A stretch of 64,000 nucleotides of DNA, from positions 157,501 to 221,500 of the forward strand of contig JBFMHN010000003.1 in the NCBI GenBank assembly GCA_040752895.1, written 5' to 3'. Position 1 is the first letter of the stretch, and every line of letters begins with the position of its first letter. Both the position numbers and the translations under genes were made by a program. This document shows, piece by piece, positions 11,493-18,508 of this stretch. The notes under the pieces are model-generated. The model worked only from the letters and a program-made list of their open reading frames with translations, ran no database searches and was not told the origin of the DNA. The stretch is from Pseudomonadota bacterium. Lineage in GTDB: Bacteria > Pseudomonadota > Alphaproteobacteria > GCA-2746255.

Positions 11493-12321
11493 ATGTCCGA
11501 GGAAAGGTCCGAAGAACCCGGCGAGCCGTCACGCGCCAGTTGGCGCGATCCCACGAATTACAAATGCTTTCTGACTCTCGACCGCGCCGGCTGGGCATGG
11601 GAATGGCTTCGGCGCAATCCCGATTACATCGCCCTAACAGCCCAACTCCCCACGTGCGTACCAGTCAATCAACCCGGCACGCGATTGCGGATCATCACTG
11701 CGTCAAGTGCCGATGAGGCGCTCGACTGGGGGTTGCATTTTCGCCGAGGCGTCAAGCCGCCGGGTAACCGATGCCTGCATCTTCTGGCGGGCCGACTGGG
11801 ATGTGTCGGTGCTGGCCGTCGAGACGCTGCGGGTGCCGCGCGGCGATGGCGACGCTTTCGACATCCGACATTTTGACCGCCTGGCGACCGTGCTGCGGCA
11901 GGCCGATGGCCATCAGCTTCTTTTGCTCAGCGATGGGGATCATCGCCTCCAGATCGACGTGACGGCCGGCAGCGTGCTCGATGGCCCTGTTTGCTTCCGC
12001 TACGAGTTATCGGGGTTCAGGCATATCGAGGCGAAGACGCTGACGCTGCGCCGCCTCCTGCTACTCCGTCGGCTTGGGCGTTTCCCACGCGGGCTCTTCC
12101 CGCCGGAACGTCGTGCCCGCCGCTGGGCGATGGCGCTTCAGGCCTATGACGGGGTGCGGGTCGGCGCCAGCCATCGCGACATCGCGGCGGCACTCTTCGG
12201 CGAGGAAGTTGTGCGGGAGGACTGGTCCGGCCGATCCGATTATTTGCGCCTGCGGGTGCAGCGGCTGATCCGCACCGCTGACAAGCTGGTGAAAGGCGGC
12301 TACCGCGATCTCTTGCGATGA
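11493..12321 (+). pseudogene. DUF6499-DUF2285 ICE regulator broken by a frameshift
   Basis: The gene opens at the ATG at 11493 behind a strong GGGAGGAGG site. It reads WRDPTNYKCFLTLDRAGWAWEWLRRNPDY, the N-terminal domain (DUF6499 type) of a regulator widespread in alphaproteobacterial ICEs. At about 11741, within DWGLHF, the reading moves to another frame. That frame continues AEASSRRVTDACIFWRADWDVSVLAV and ends with a DUF2285-type DNA-binding region (QAYDGVRVGASHRDIAAALFGEEVVREDWSGRSDYLRLRVQRLI) at 12321. Deleting one C near 11742 restores a protein of about 275 residues. Either the regulator is inactivated or there is a sequence error. Confidence 0.7.
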
Positions 12322-12386
12322 GCCGGAACGCGGCAGGGGCTGTGGCTTTGGGAGGTGGTGGGAGTGAGAGGGCGGTTGCGGTTTCC

Positions 12387-12443
12387 GTGACGGGTTGAGG
12401 AGGCGAGAGAGAGGCTCTCGCCGGCCCGTCGCGGAGATCCGCG
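12387..12443 (+). promoter_or_regulatory. Structured leader upstream of ardC (copy A)
   Basis: This block runs from GTGACGGGTTGAGG to the base before the ardC start. An outer inverted repeat GACGGG/CCCGTC encloses an inner stem GGCGAGAG/CTCTCGCC with loop AGAGG, followed by GGAGA as the ribosome-binding site. A closely similar block precedes parB at 13905-13962. The repeat and its fixed distance to the start codon suggest a shared RNA leader or operator. Confidence 0.55.
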
Positions 12444-13448
12444 ATGCCACGTTCAGCCGCTTGCGCTCGCCCCGGCCGGGACCGGGCGAGCCTCTATCAG
12501 GAAATCACCGACAAGATCATCGCCGAGCTGGAGGCCGGCCGCGTGCCCTGGGCCCAGCCTTGGGGTACGACTGCGGCGAAGGCGTCGCTCGCCATGCCGA
12601 AGAATGCCGCGACCCAACGCCGCTATTCTGGGATCAATGTGCTTATCCTCTGGGGCGCGGTGATCGAGCGCGGCTTTTCGGGTCAGGGCTGGCTCACGTT
12701 TCGACAAGCGCTCGGGCTCGGCGGTCATGTCCGCAAGGGCGAGACCGGCACGACCGTCGTCTACGCCGACCGCTTCGTGCCGGACGAGGAGCGCCGCCGG
12801 GCCGAACGCGACGGGGATGGTGAGGCCGAACAGGAAACGCTCCGGGGGAGCGTTTCCTGGCCGAACGGGGCGATCCCCTTCCTGAAGCGCTTCACGGTGT
12901 TCAACACCGACCAGTGCGACGGCCTGCCGGCGGAGCTCTCGACCACGCCACCGCCCCTGGCCGAGGGGCTGATCCTGCCGCAGGCCGAGGCGCTCATCGC
13001 CGCGACCGCTGCGGATTTCCGTATCGGCGGTGACCGCGCCTTCTACAGCCCCTCGCACGATTTCATCCAGGTGCCACGGCCCGACGCCTATTTCGAGCCG
13101 ATCAACTGGCACCGCACGGCGCTGCACGAGCTCGGCCATTGGAGCGGCCATCCCTCCCGGCTCGGCCGTGACCTGTCGGGTGGATTCGGTTCCGCGCTCT
13201 ATGCCAAGGAAGAACTTTGCGCCGAGATGAGCAGCGCCTTCGTCTGCGCCTCGCTTGGCATCGTGCCGACGGTGCGCCATGCCGACTACATCGGTTCCTG
13301 GCTCGACGTGCTGCGCGACGATGACCGCGCCATCGTTCGCGCCGCGAGCGCCGCGTCGAAAGCGGCCGATTATCTGCTCGCCTTCCGGCCAATTCCCGAC
13401 GAGCCCGTCGATATGGCCGTAGACGAAGACGAGCGGGAGGCGGCGTGA
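12444..13448 (+). CDS. ardC: ArdC-like antirestriction protein with zincin domain
   Basis: Protein of 334 residues. The N-terminal ssDNA-binding ArdC domain (SLYQEITDKIIAELEAGRVPWAQPW...YSGINVLILW) is followed by a zincin-like metallopeptidase domain with HELGH at residues 228-232 and a downstream acidic helix (ELCAEMSSAFVC). ArdC proteins enter the recipient with transferred DNA and protect it from type I/II restriction. It stands at the head of the ICE maintenance block behind a structured leader and shares a TGATG overlap with the next gene. An unusual 13-bp perfect hairpin encodes residues ~130-138 (see 12831-12859). Confidence 0.9.
   Translation: MPRSAACARPGRDRASLYQEITDKIIAELEAGRVPWAQPWGTTAAKASLAMPKNAATQRRYSGINVLILWGAVIERGFSGQGWLTFRQALGLGGHVRKGETGTTVVYADRFVPDEERRRAERDGDGEAEQETLRGSVSWPNGAIPFLKRFTVFNTDQCDGLPAELSTTPPPLAEGLILPQAEALIAATAADFRIGGDRAFYSPSHDFIQVPRPDAYFEPINWHRTALHELGHWSGHPSRLGRDLSGGFGSALYAKEELCAEMSSAFVCASLGIVPTVRHADYIGSWLDVLRDDDRAIVRAASAASKAADYLLAFRPIPDEPVDMAVDEDEREAA
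12831..12859 (+). repeat. Perfect 13-bp hairpin inside the ardC coding sequence
   Basis: CAGGAAACGCTCC at 12831-12843 and its exact reverse complement at 12847-12859 are separated by GGG. The hairpin encodes QETLRGSVSW between a charged linker and the next conserved block. It keeps the frame and looks like a palindromic insert tolerated in a linker. Confidence 0.6.
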
Positions 13449-13993
13449 TGCGATTTCGCCGCTGGCCGCGCGTGTCGGTCTATGAGGACACGCCCCGCAA
13501 GCGCGCCGCCCTGGCTCGCGCTCAACAGGCCCGGCGCGACAAGCTCCCGTTGCTCGCCCCGCTTATCGCGGAACAGCAGCCAAGCGCCGATGCCGAAATG
13601 GCGCGCCGCGCCGCATGGTGGCCAAAGGTGCAGCAGCGCGATCGCGATCGCCGTGCCGATGATTGGCGACGCGCCCGTGCACGGCTCGCCGCCTATGGGG
13701 ACAATCTGCGCCGGGTGCTGCTCCAGCTTTGGCGCGGCTGCCCGTATCCGGCCGATCCCGTCTACCTGCTCGACCTGCTGCACAGCGTCGACACGGGCCG
13801 GATCGACCCGGAGCATCCGCCATGGAACCACCCTTGCGTGCTGACGCCGCGGGTCACGCCGGACGGGGCGGCGGCTCCAAAGGGAGAGGCAGGAGGGGGT
13901 TTTTGTGACGGGTTTGGAGGTCGAGAGAGAGGCTCCCGGCCGGCCCGTCATGGAGAACCGACATGGCTACCGCCAATCCCAAGATCGTCCTGA
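13448..13993 (+). CDS. Conserved ICE protein of unknown function
   Basis: Protein of about 181 residues starting at the ATG that overlaps the ardC stop (TGATG). It is rich in arginine and tryptophan (MRFRRWPRVSVYEDTPRKRAALARAQQARRDKLPLL; RAAWWPKVQQRDRDRRADDWRRARARLAAYGDNLRRVLLQLWRGCPYPADPVYLLDLLHSV). No family or catalytic motif was recognised; the high charge suggests nucleic-acid or protein binding. The conserved-looking part ends near PWNHPCVLTPRVTP. The last ~35 residues are read through the parB leader and the stop falls 31 nt inside parB, so the tail may not be functional. Confidence 0.7.
   Translation: MRFRRWPRVSVYEDTPRKRAALARAQQARRDKLPLLAPLIAEQQPSADAEMARRAAWWPKVQQRDRDRRADDWRRARARLAAYGDNLRRVLLQLWRGCPYPADPVYLLDLLHSVDTGRIDPEHPPWNHPCVLTPRVTPDGAAAPKGEAGGGFCDGFGGRERGSRPARHGEPTWLPPIPRSS
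13905..13962 (+). promoter_or_regulatory. Structured leader upstream of parB (copy B)
   Basis: The block GTGACGGGTTTGGAGGTCGAGAGAGAGGCTC...GGCCCGTC ends in GGAGAACCGAC before the parB ATG. It matches the ardC leader almost base for base, including the outer GACGGG/CCCGTC arms, though the inner stem is weaker. It overlaps the 3' end of the preceding gene. Confidence 0.55.
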
Positions 13994-16041
13994 GCCGGTC
14001 CCAGGACATTCCCTTCAACAAGCTCGTGCTGTCCCAGGCGAACGTGCGCCGGGTGAAGGCCGGCATCTCGGTCGAGGACCTGGCCGAGGACATCGCCCGG
14101 CGCACCCTGCTGCAAGGCCTCAGCGTGCGGCCGGTGCTGGACGCCGACGGCACGGAGACCGGCATGTTCGAAGTGCCGGCCGGCGGCCGTCGCTTCCGGG
14201 CGCTGGAGCTGCTGGTGAAGCAAAAGCGCCTTGCCAAGAACGCCCCGGTCCCTTGCGTCATACGCACCGACGGCCTCGCCGAGGAAGATTCGCTCGCCGA
14301 GAACGTCCAGCGCGTCGCCCTCCATCCGCTCGATCAGTTCCGGGCTTTCCAGACCCTGCGCGAGTCGGGTCTGGGCGAGGAGGAAATCGCGGCGCGCTTC
14401 TTCGTGAACCCCAGCGTCGTGAAGCAGCGCCTCAAGCTCGCCGCGGTCTCGCCCAAGCTTCTCGACCTCTATGCCGAGGACGAGATGACGCTCGAGCAGC
14501 TCATGGCCTTCACGGTCACCGCCGACCATGCGCGCCAGGAGCAGGTATGGGAAGGGCTGAGCCGCTCCCACAACAAGGAGCCCTATTTCATCCGCCGCCA
14601 ACTCACCGAGGGCGCCATCCGCGCTTCCGACAAGCGGGCGCGGTTCGTCGGCGTCGAAGCGTATGAGGCGGCCAGTGGCGCCGTCATGCGCGATCTCTTC
14701 CAGCAGGACGATGGCGGCTGGCTGCGGGATCCGGCGCTGCTCGACCGGCTTGTCGTCGAGAAGCTGACAAACGAGGCGGAGGCGCTCCGCGGCGAGGGCT
14801 GGAAATGGATCGAGGTCGCGGCCGAGTTCCCGTATGGACACACCTCCGGGCTGCGCCGCCTGACCGGAGAGACGGCGTCGCTCACCGACGAGGAACGGGC
14901 GAGCCACGACGCGCTACGCGCCGAGTACGACAAGCTCGAAGAGACCTATGCCGAAGCCGACGAACTCCCCGACGAGGTCGATCAGCGTCTCGGTGAGATC
15001 GAAACCGCGTTGGAGACCTTCGATGCTCGCCCGGCGATCTACGATCCGGCCGAGATCGCCCGCGCGGGCGCCTTCGTCAGCATCAATGGCGATGGCGATC
15101 TGTGCATCGAGCGTGGCTATGTGCGCCCCGAGGACGAAGCGCCGGCCGAGCCGGACGCCGACGGCGAAGCGCCCGAAGGTTCCGAGGACGACGGCGATGT
15201 CCAGCGCACGGTGATCACCATCGGCGGCGATGGATCGTCGGCAGCGGTCGAGGCGGCCGAGGAGGAAGACGGCATCAAGCCGCTGCCTGACCGGCTCGTC
15301 ACCGAGCTGACCGCCCATCGCACGCTGGCGCTACGCTACGCGCTGGCGAACGATCCCGACACCGCCTTCGTCGCGGTTCTCCATGCGCTCTGTCTCAACG
15401 CCTTCTATCGCTACGCGTCGGAGACCTGCCTGGAGATCACGGCGAAGAGCGCGAGCTTCGGGACCCAGGCGCCGGGGCTCAACGACAGCGCCTCTGCCAA
15501 GTCGATCGACGACCGGCACGCGCGATGGGTCGCACAGTTGCCGAAGGACGCTGGCGACCTCTGGAACGCGCTGATCGCCTTCGACGGCGACAGCCGGTCG
15601 ACGCTGTTCGCGCACTGCGCGTCGCTCTCGGTCAACGCGGTGCACGAGCCGTGGAACCGCAACCCCAGCCGAATCATCCATGCCGGCCAGCTCGCCCAGG
15701 CCGTCGGTCTCGACATGGTGGCGGCCGGCTGGACGCCGACCGTCGACAACTATCTCGGCCGGGTCACCAAGGCGCGCATCCTCGAAGCCGTGCGCGAGGC
15801 GAAGGGCGAAGCGTCGGCGCAGCTCATCGATCACCTCAAGAAGCCGGACATGGCGAAGGAGGCCGAACGCCTGCTCGCCGGTTCGAGCTGGCTGCCCGAG
15901 CCGCTTCGGATGCCGACGACTGACCACCCGGCGACCGAGGCCGCAACGGTCGAGGCGGAGAAGCTCCCCGCCTTCCTCGACGAGGACGAGAGCGCCGCCG
16001 CCGGGGATCCCTCGGAGCCGCGGACCGTCGCGGCTGAATGA
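13963..16041 (+). CDS. parB: ParB/RepB/Spo0J-type partition protein
   Basis: Protein of 692 residues. The N-terminal ParB nuclease-like domain is at ~20-110 (LSQANVRRVKAGISVEDLAEDIARRTLLQGLSVRPVL, then AGGRRFRALELL, CVIRTDGLAEEDSLAENVQR). The central HTH is LGEEEIAARFFVNPSVVKQRLKLAAVSPKLLDLYAEDEMTLEQLMAF. An acidic linker (around residues 390-440) and a long C-terminal region follow, which makes it much larger than chromosomal ParB. Such proteins stabilise ICEs or plasmids in alphaproteobacteria, often without a neighbouring parA, as here. A centromere site was not identified. Confidence 0.92.
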   Translation: MATANPKIVLSRSQDIPFNKLVLSQANVRRVKAGISVEDLAEDIARRTLLQGLSVRPVLDADGTETGMFEVPAGGRRFRALELLVKQKRLAKNAPVPCVIRTDGLAEEDSLAENVQRVALHPLDQFRAFQTLRESGLGEEEIAARFFVNPSVVKQRLKLAAVSPKLLDLYAEDEMTLEQLMAFTVTADHARQEQVWEGLSRSHNKEPYFIRRQLTEGAIRASDKRARFVGVEAYEAASGAVMRDLFQQDDGGWLRDPALLDRLVVEKLTNEAEALRGEGWKWIEVAAEFPYGHTSGLRRLTGETASLTDEERASHDALRAEYDKLEETYAEADELPDEVDQRLGEIETALETFDARPAIYDPAEIARAGAFVSINGDGDLCIERGYVRPEDEAPAEPDADGEAPEGSEDDGDVQRTVITIGGDGSSAAVEAAEEEDGIKPLPDRLVTELTAHRTLALRYALANDPDTAFVAVLHALCLNAFYRYASETCLEITAKSASFGTQAPGLNDSASAKSIDDRHARWVAQLPKDAGDLWNALIAFDGDSRSTLFAHCASLSVNAVHEPWNRNPSRIIHAGQLAQAVGLDMVAAGWTPTVDNYLGRVTKARILEAVREAKGEASAQLIDHLKKPDMAKEAERLLAGSSWLPEPLRMPTTDHPATEAATVEAEKLPAFLDEDESAAAGDPSEPRTVAAE

Positions 16042-16089
16042 TCGACCCGCGGGGCGGCGATGAGCCGTCCCGCATTCCCCCAACCCTTC

Positions 16090-16140
16090 GAGCCCGGCCC
16101 CCTGAACTTGTCGAAGGGGCGCCGGGCTCGTTCTTTTCTG
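16090..16140 (+). terminator. Hairpin between parB and the next gene (terminator or attenuator)
   Basis: GAGCCCGGC (16090-16098) pairs with GCCGGGCTC (16121-16129), followed by GTTCTTTTC. The loop carries CCTGAACTTGTCGAAGGGGCG, a unit that recurs at 17510-17530. It lies 48 nt after parB and 20 nt before the next start, so it could end transcription or tune read-through. Confidence 0.55.
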
Positions 16141-16149
16141 GAGTCAACC

Positions 16150-16620
16150 ATGACCGACTGGTACGCCCGCTCCGCTTACGATCCGCTCGCCAAGCGCCGC
16201 TTCCATGCCGCCACTCGCGCGCGGCTTCGCCGTCTCGCAGCAGAACTCCGCTTCCCGCCATCCTCGTTCGACCTGCGCTCGAACCAGGGCGGGATCGCCG
16301 TCTCCGGCGAGATCACCCTGCATCATGAGCATGTCTACGTGCAGGTCTGCCAACCGGCGACCGGCGCCGACAGCGGCATCCTGATCCGCAGCTGCAAGGG
16401 GCGACGGGACTATACCGGCGGACCCAACAATTTCGCGCCGCTACGGCTCCTCGATGACATTCCGGCGCTCGCCGAGCGGGTCCGCGCGGTGATGCCGAGG
16501 GACGGGGCGGGGTCCGAGCCGCGTGAGAGCCAGAGGCGGACCGGGAGCGGGGCGAGCCGGATCGGGCCGAGAGAGAGCCCGCCGGCCGTTCCGCAACCCG
16601 CATCGGGAGATCAATCATGA
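16150..16620 (+). CDS. Conserved ICE protein of unknown function
   Basis: Protein of 156 residues from the ATG at 16150 (CTGGAG lies 6 nt upstream). The first ~115 residues are well ordered: MTDWYARSAYDPLAKRRFHAATRARLRRLAAEL, a beta-rich part GGIAVSGEITLHHEHVYVQVCQP, and ILIRSCKGRRDYTGGPNNFAPLRLLDD. The last ~40 residues are low-complexity and are read through a GC-rich leader-like stretch. The stop overlaps the next start (ATGA), so the two are translationally coupled. The function is not known. Confidence 0.75.
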   Translation: MTDWYARSAYDPLAKRRFHAATRARLRRLAAELRFPPSSFDLRSNQGGIAVSGEITLHHEHVYVQVCQPATGADSGILIRSCKGRRDYTGGPNNFAPLRLLDDIPALAERVRAVMPRDGAGSEPRESQRRTGSGASRIGPRESPPAVPQPASGDQS

Positions 16621-17093
16621 CCGACACCACATCGACCCCCACCGTCAATCCGGACTGGGAGGCCTGGCAGGCTCAGGCCCGAGAACGTGACCGGCTCGCC
16701 AAGGACGTCCTTCCCGCCAACAAGGCCGCCCTCTTCGACGTGCTCGCCGCCGCCGGCATCAGCGTCGTCACCGTCCGCTTCGACGGCTATGGCGATTCCG
16801 GACAGATCGAGGACATCGAGGCCCATGCCGACGACACGGCCATCGCTCTTCCCCCCGACCAGATCGAGATCGCCGAGCCACTTTACGACGGCTCGGGGCT
16901 GGAGCGATCCACCCTGTCGGTTCGCGACGCGATCGAGAAGCTCGCCTACGTCTTCCTCGAGGAAACCCATGGCGGCTGGGAGAACAACGAAGGCGCCTAT
17001 GGCGATTTCACCTTCGACGTCGAGAGCCGGACCATCACGCTCGAATACAACGAGCGAATGATGACGTCCGAATATTACCAGCACGCATTCTGA
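16617..17093 (+). CDS. DUF6878-like protein
   Basis: Acidic protein of 158 residues. The pattern NKAALFDVLAAAGISVVTVRFDGYGDSGQIEDI and the C-terminal EETHGGWENNEGAYGDFTFDVESRTITLEYNERMMTSEYYQHAF match the DUF6878 family found in alphaproteobacterial mobile elements. No catalytic motif is evident. It overlaps the preceding gene by 4 nt and is followed 10 nt later by the DUF6915-like gene, so the three form one transcription unit. Confidence 0.78.
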   Translation: MTDTTSTPTVNPDWEAWQAQARERDRLAKDVLPANKAALFDVLAAAGISVVTVRFDGYGDSGQIEDIEAHADDTAIALPPDQIEIAEPLYDGSGLERSTLSVRDAIEKLAYVFLEETHGGWENNEGAYGDFTFDVESRTITLEYNERMMTSEYYQHAF

Positions 17094-17103
17094 GGGGGCG
17101 ACG

Positions 17104-17469
17104 ATGGGACATTGCTATCATCACGCCGTCTCCTCGGTGAAGAAATGGGGCGGCGCGGCGGAGGACTATCTCCCGCTTCATCAGTGGTTCGACGAGTCCA
17201 AGGCGATCACCGCCGACTTCCGTCACCGGGCGCTGCGCCACCATGCCGAAGGCATCTTCATGCTGGAGCGCTTCTTCGGCCCGACGATCACCATCTCCTC
17301 GGGCCGCGTTGTGCCGGTCCGGCTGATCGGCGAGCAGCATGTGCGCGAGGATCTCGGTTTCATCCCGAGTTTCGCCGAGTGGGTCCGCTGCATACGGCCC
17401 GAACCCTGGATGGGCCGGGCCCAGCCCATCCACCGCGACGTCGATCCCTTCGCGGCGACCGCCGCCTGA
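17104..17469 (+). CDS. DUF6915-like protein
   Basis: Protein of 121 residues beginning MGHCYHHAVSSVKKWGG, with the conserved core LHQWFDESKAITADFRHRALRHHAEGIFMLERFFGPTI and a C-terminal HVREDLGFIPSFAEWVRCIRPEPWM. Several histidines (HCYHH, HQW, FRHRALRHH) could bind metal, but this is only suggested by composition. It follows the DUF6878-like gene by 10 nt. The family assignment is from memory of the motif and is moderate. Confidence 0.72.
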   Translation: MGHCYHHAVSSVKKWGGAAEDYLPLHQWFDESKAITADFRHRALRHHAEGIFMLERFFGPTITISSGRVVPVRLIGEQHVREDLGFIPSFAEWVRCIRPEPWMGRAQPIHRDVDPFAATAA

Positions 17470-17494
17470 CGCCCTTTCCGTCATCATCACCGTC

Positions 17495-17540
17495 GAAGAG
17501 CCCGACCTCCTGAGCTTGTCGAAGGGGCGCCGGGCTCTTC
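17495..17540 (+). terminator. Hairpin with the same loop repeat as 16090-16129
   Basis: GAAGAGCCCG (17495-17504) pairs with CGGGCTCTTC (17531-17540). The loop contains CCTGAGCTTGTCGAAGGGGC, nearly identical to the loop of the hairpin at 16090. It lies between the DUF6915-like gene and the gene at 17560 and ends 19 nt before that start. Confidence 0.55.
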
Positions 17541-17559
17541 GCATCTCAGGAGAACTCTC

Positions 17560-18324
17560 ATGGCCGATTATCACTCACCGACAGTGGTGCAGCCGACGAT
17601 TCCAGATCGCGAGATGACCCCGCTCGAGCGCCTGCTGCTCTCGCGCATCCTGGACTGCGAGCCGGACGGCGACGGACTCTATTTCTACAGCGAGACCGGT
17701 CCGAATGACGACATCGAGCTGCCACTCGACGAACTCCGCACGGCGCTCTCGGCGTCCGACGGTGTTCCGAGCACAGCCTACGACTACGTCATCGAGCGGC
17801 TGGCCCTTGCCGGCGCGGACGATACCTATATCGAGATCGACCTCAGCGGAACGTCGTGGGAGTTCATCCTCCAGGACATCGTCCGCCGGTCGCGGACCCT
17901 CGATCACATCACCGTCGTCTCGGCGTTCACCTGCACCAAGATGCGCACGGACGGTTTCGGGGGCATGGCCGTGCTGATCACCGCCGACACCATCAAGGGC
18001 AAGTCCACCCACGACATCCTGGAAGACTTCTTCGCTGAGGGCGAGGAAGACGATCCAATGCTTTCCGTCTCGCCCGGCGCGGGATCGCATGTGCTGCTGG
18101 CGCTCGACGAAGCGTCGGTAAAGCATGAGGTCGGGGTGGTCATCGAAAGCGATCCTGCCTTCGCGGCCTTGGCGCCTGAGGCGGTGACGGACGCCGATAT
18201 CCGTGCTGCCTGTATCGCGGTCGCCGAACGTGCCGGCCTGGCGGAGGAACAGGGCGCCGCCCGCTTCCGCGCCGCCCTCCGCGCTATTCGCGAGGCCGAG
18301 CGACGACGCTCGCAGATCGACTGA
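17560..18324 (+). CDS. Conserved ICE protein of unknown function
   Basis: Acidic protein of 254 residues. Recognisable stretches are LERLLLSRILDCEPDGDGLYFYSETGPND near the start, TVVSAFTCTKMRTDGFGGMAVLITADTIKGKSTHDILEDFFAEGE in the middle, and a C-terminal helical region (TDADIRAACIAVAERAGLAEEQGAARFRAALRAIREAERRR). No domain was recognised with confidence. It is placed between hairpins, the last gene before a clear terminator, within the group of ICE-specific small genes that follow parB. Confidence 0.75.
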   Translation: MADYHSPTVVQPTIPDREMTPLERLLLSRILDCEPDGDGLYFYSETGPNDDIELPLDELRTALSASDGVPSTAYDYVIERLALAGADDTYIEIDLSGTSWEFILQDIVRRSRTLDHITVVSAFTCTKMRTDGFGGMAVLITADTIKGKSTHDILEDFFAEGEEDDPMLSVSPGAGSHVLLALDEASVKHEVGVVIESDPAFAALAPEAVTDADIRAACIAVAERAGLAEEQGAARFRAALRAIREAERRRSQID

Positions 18325-18351
18325 ATCTTCCACATCCGATCTTGTGCAACG

Positions 18352-18378
18352 AGCCCGGCCATCGCGCCGGGCTTTCGC
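18352..18378 (+). terminator. Rho-independent-like terminator
   Basis: AGCCCGGC (18352-18359) pairs with GCCGGGCT (18366-18373) across CATCGC, followed by TTCGCTGTTCT. It lies 28 nt after the stop of the gene at 17560. Confidence 0.55.
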
Positions 18379-18508
18379 TGTTCTGGCGTGCACCGGTCCC
18401 CGCCGGCCGGTTGAGAGGAAGAGGGGGCCGGGACGGGGTTGAGCCGGCCGGGCTTCAGAGAGAGCGGCCTGCCGGTCTCTCCCCTCCCGCTCTCCCGGAC
18501 ATCCGCCC

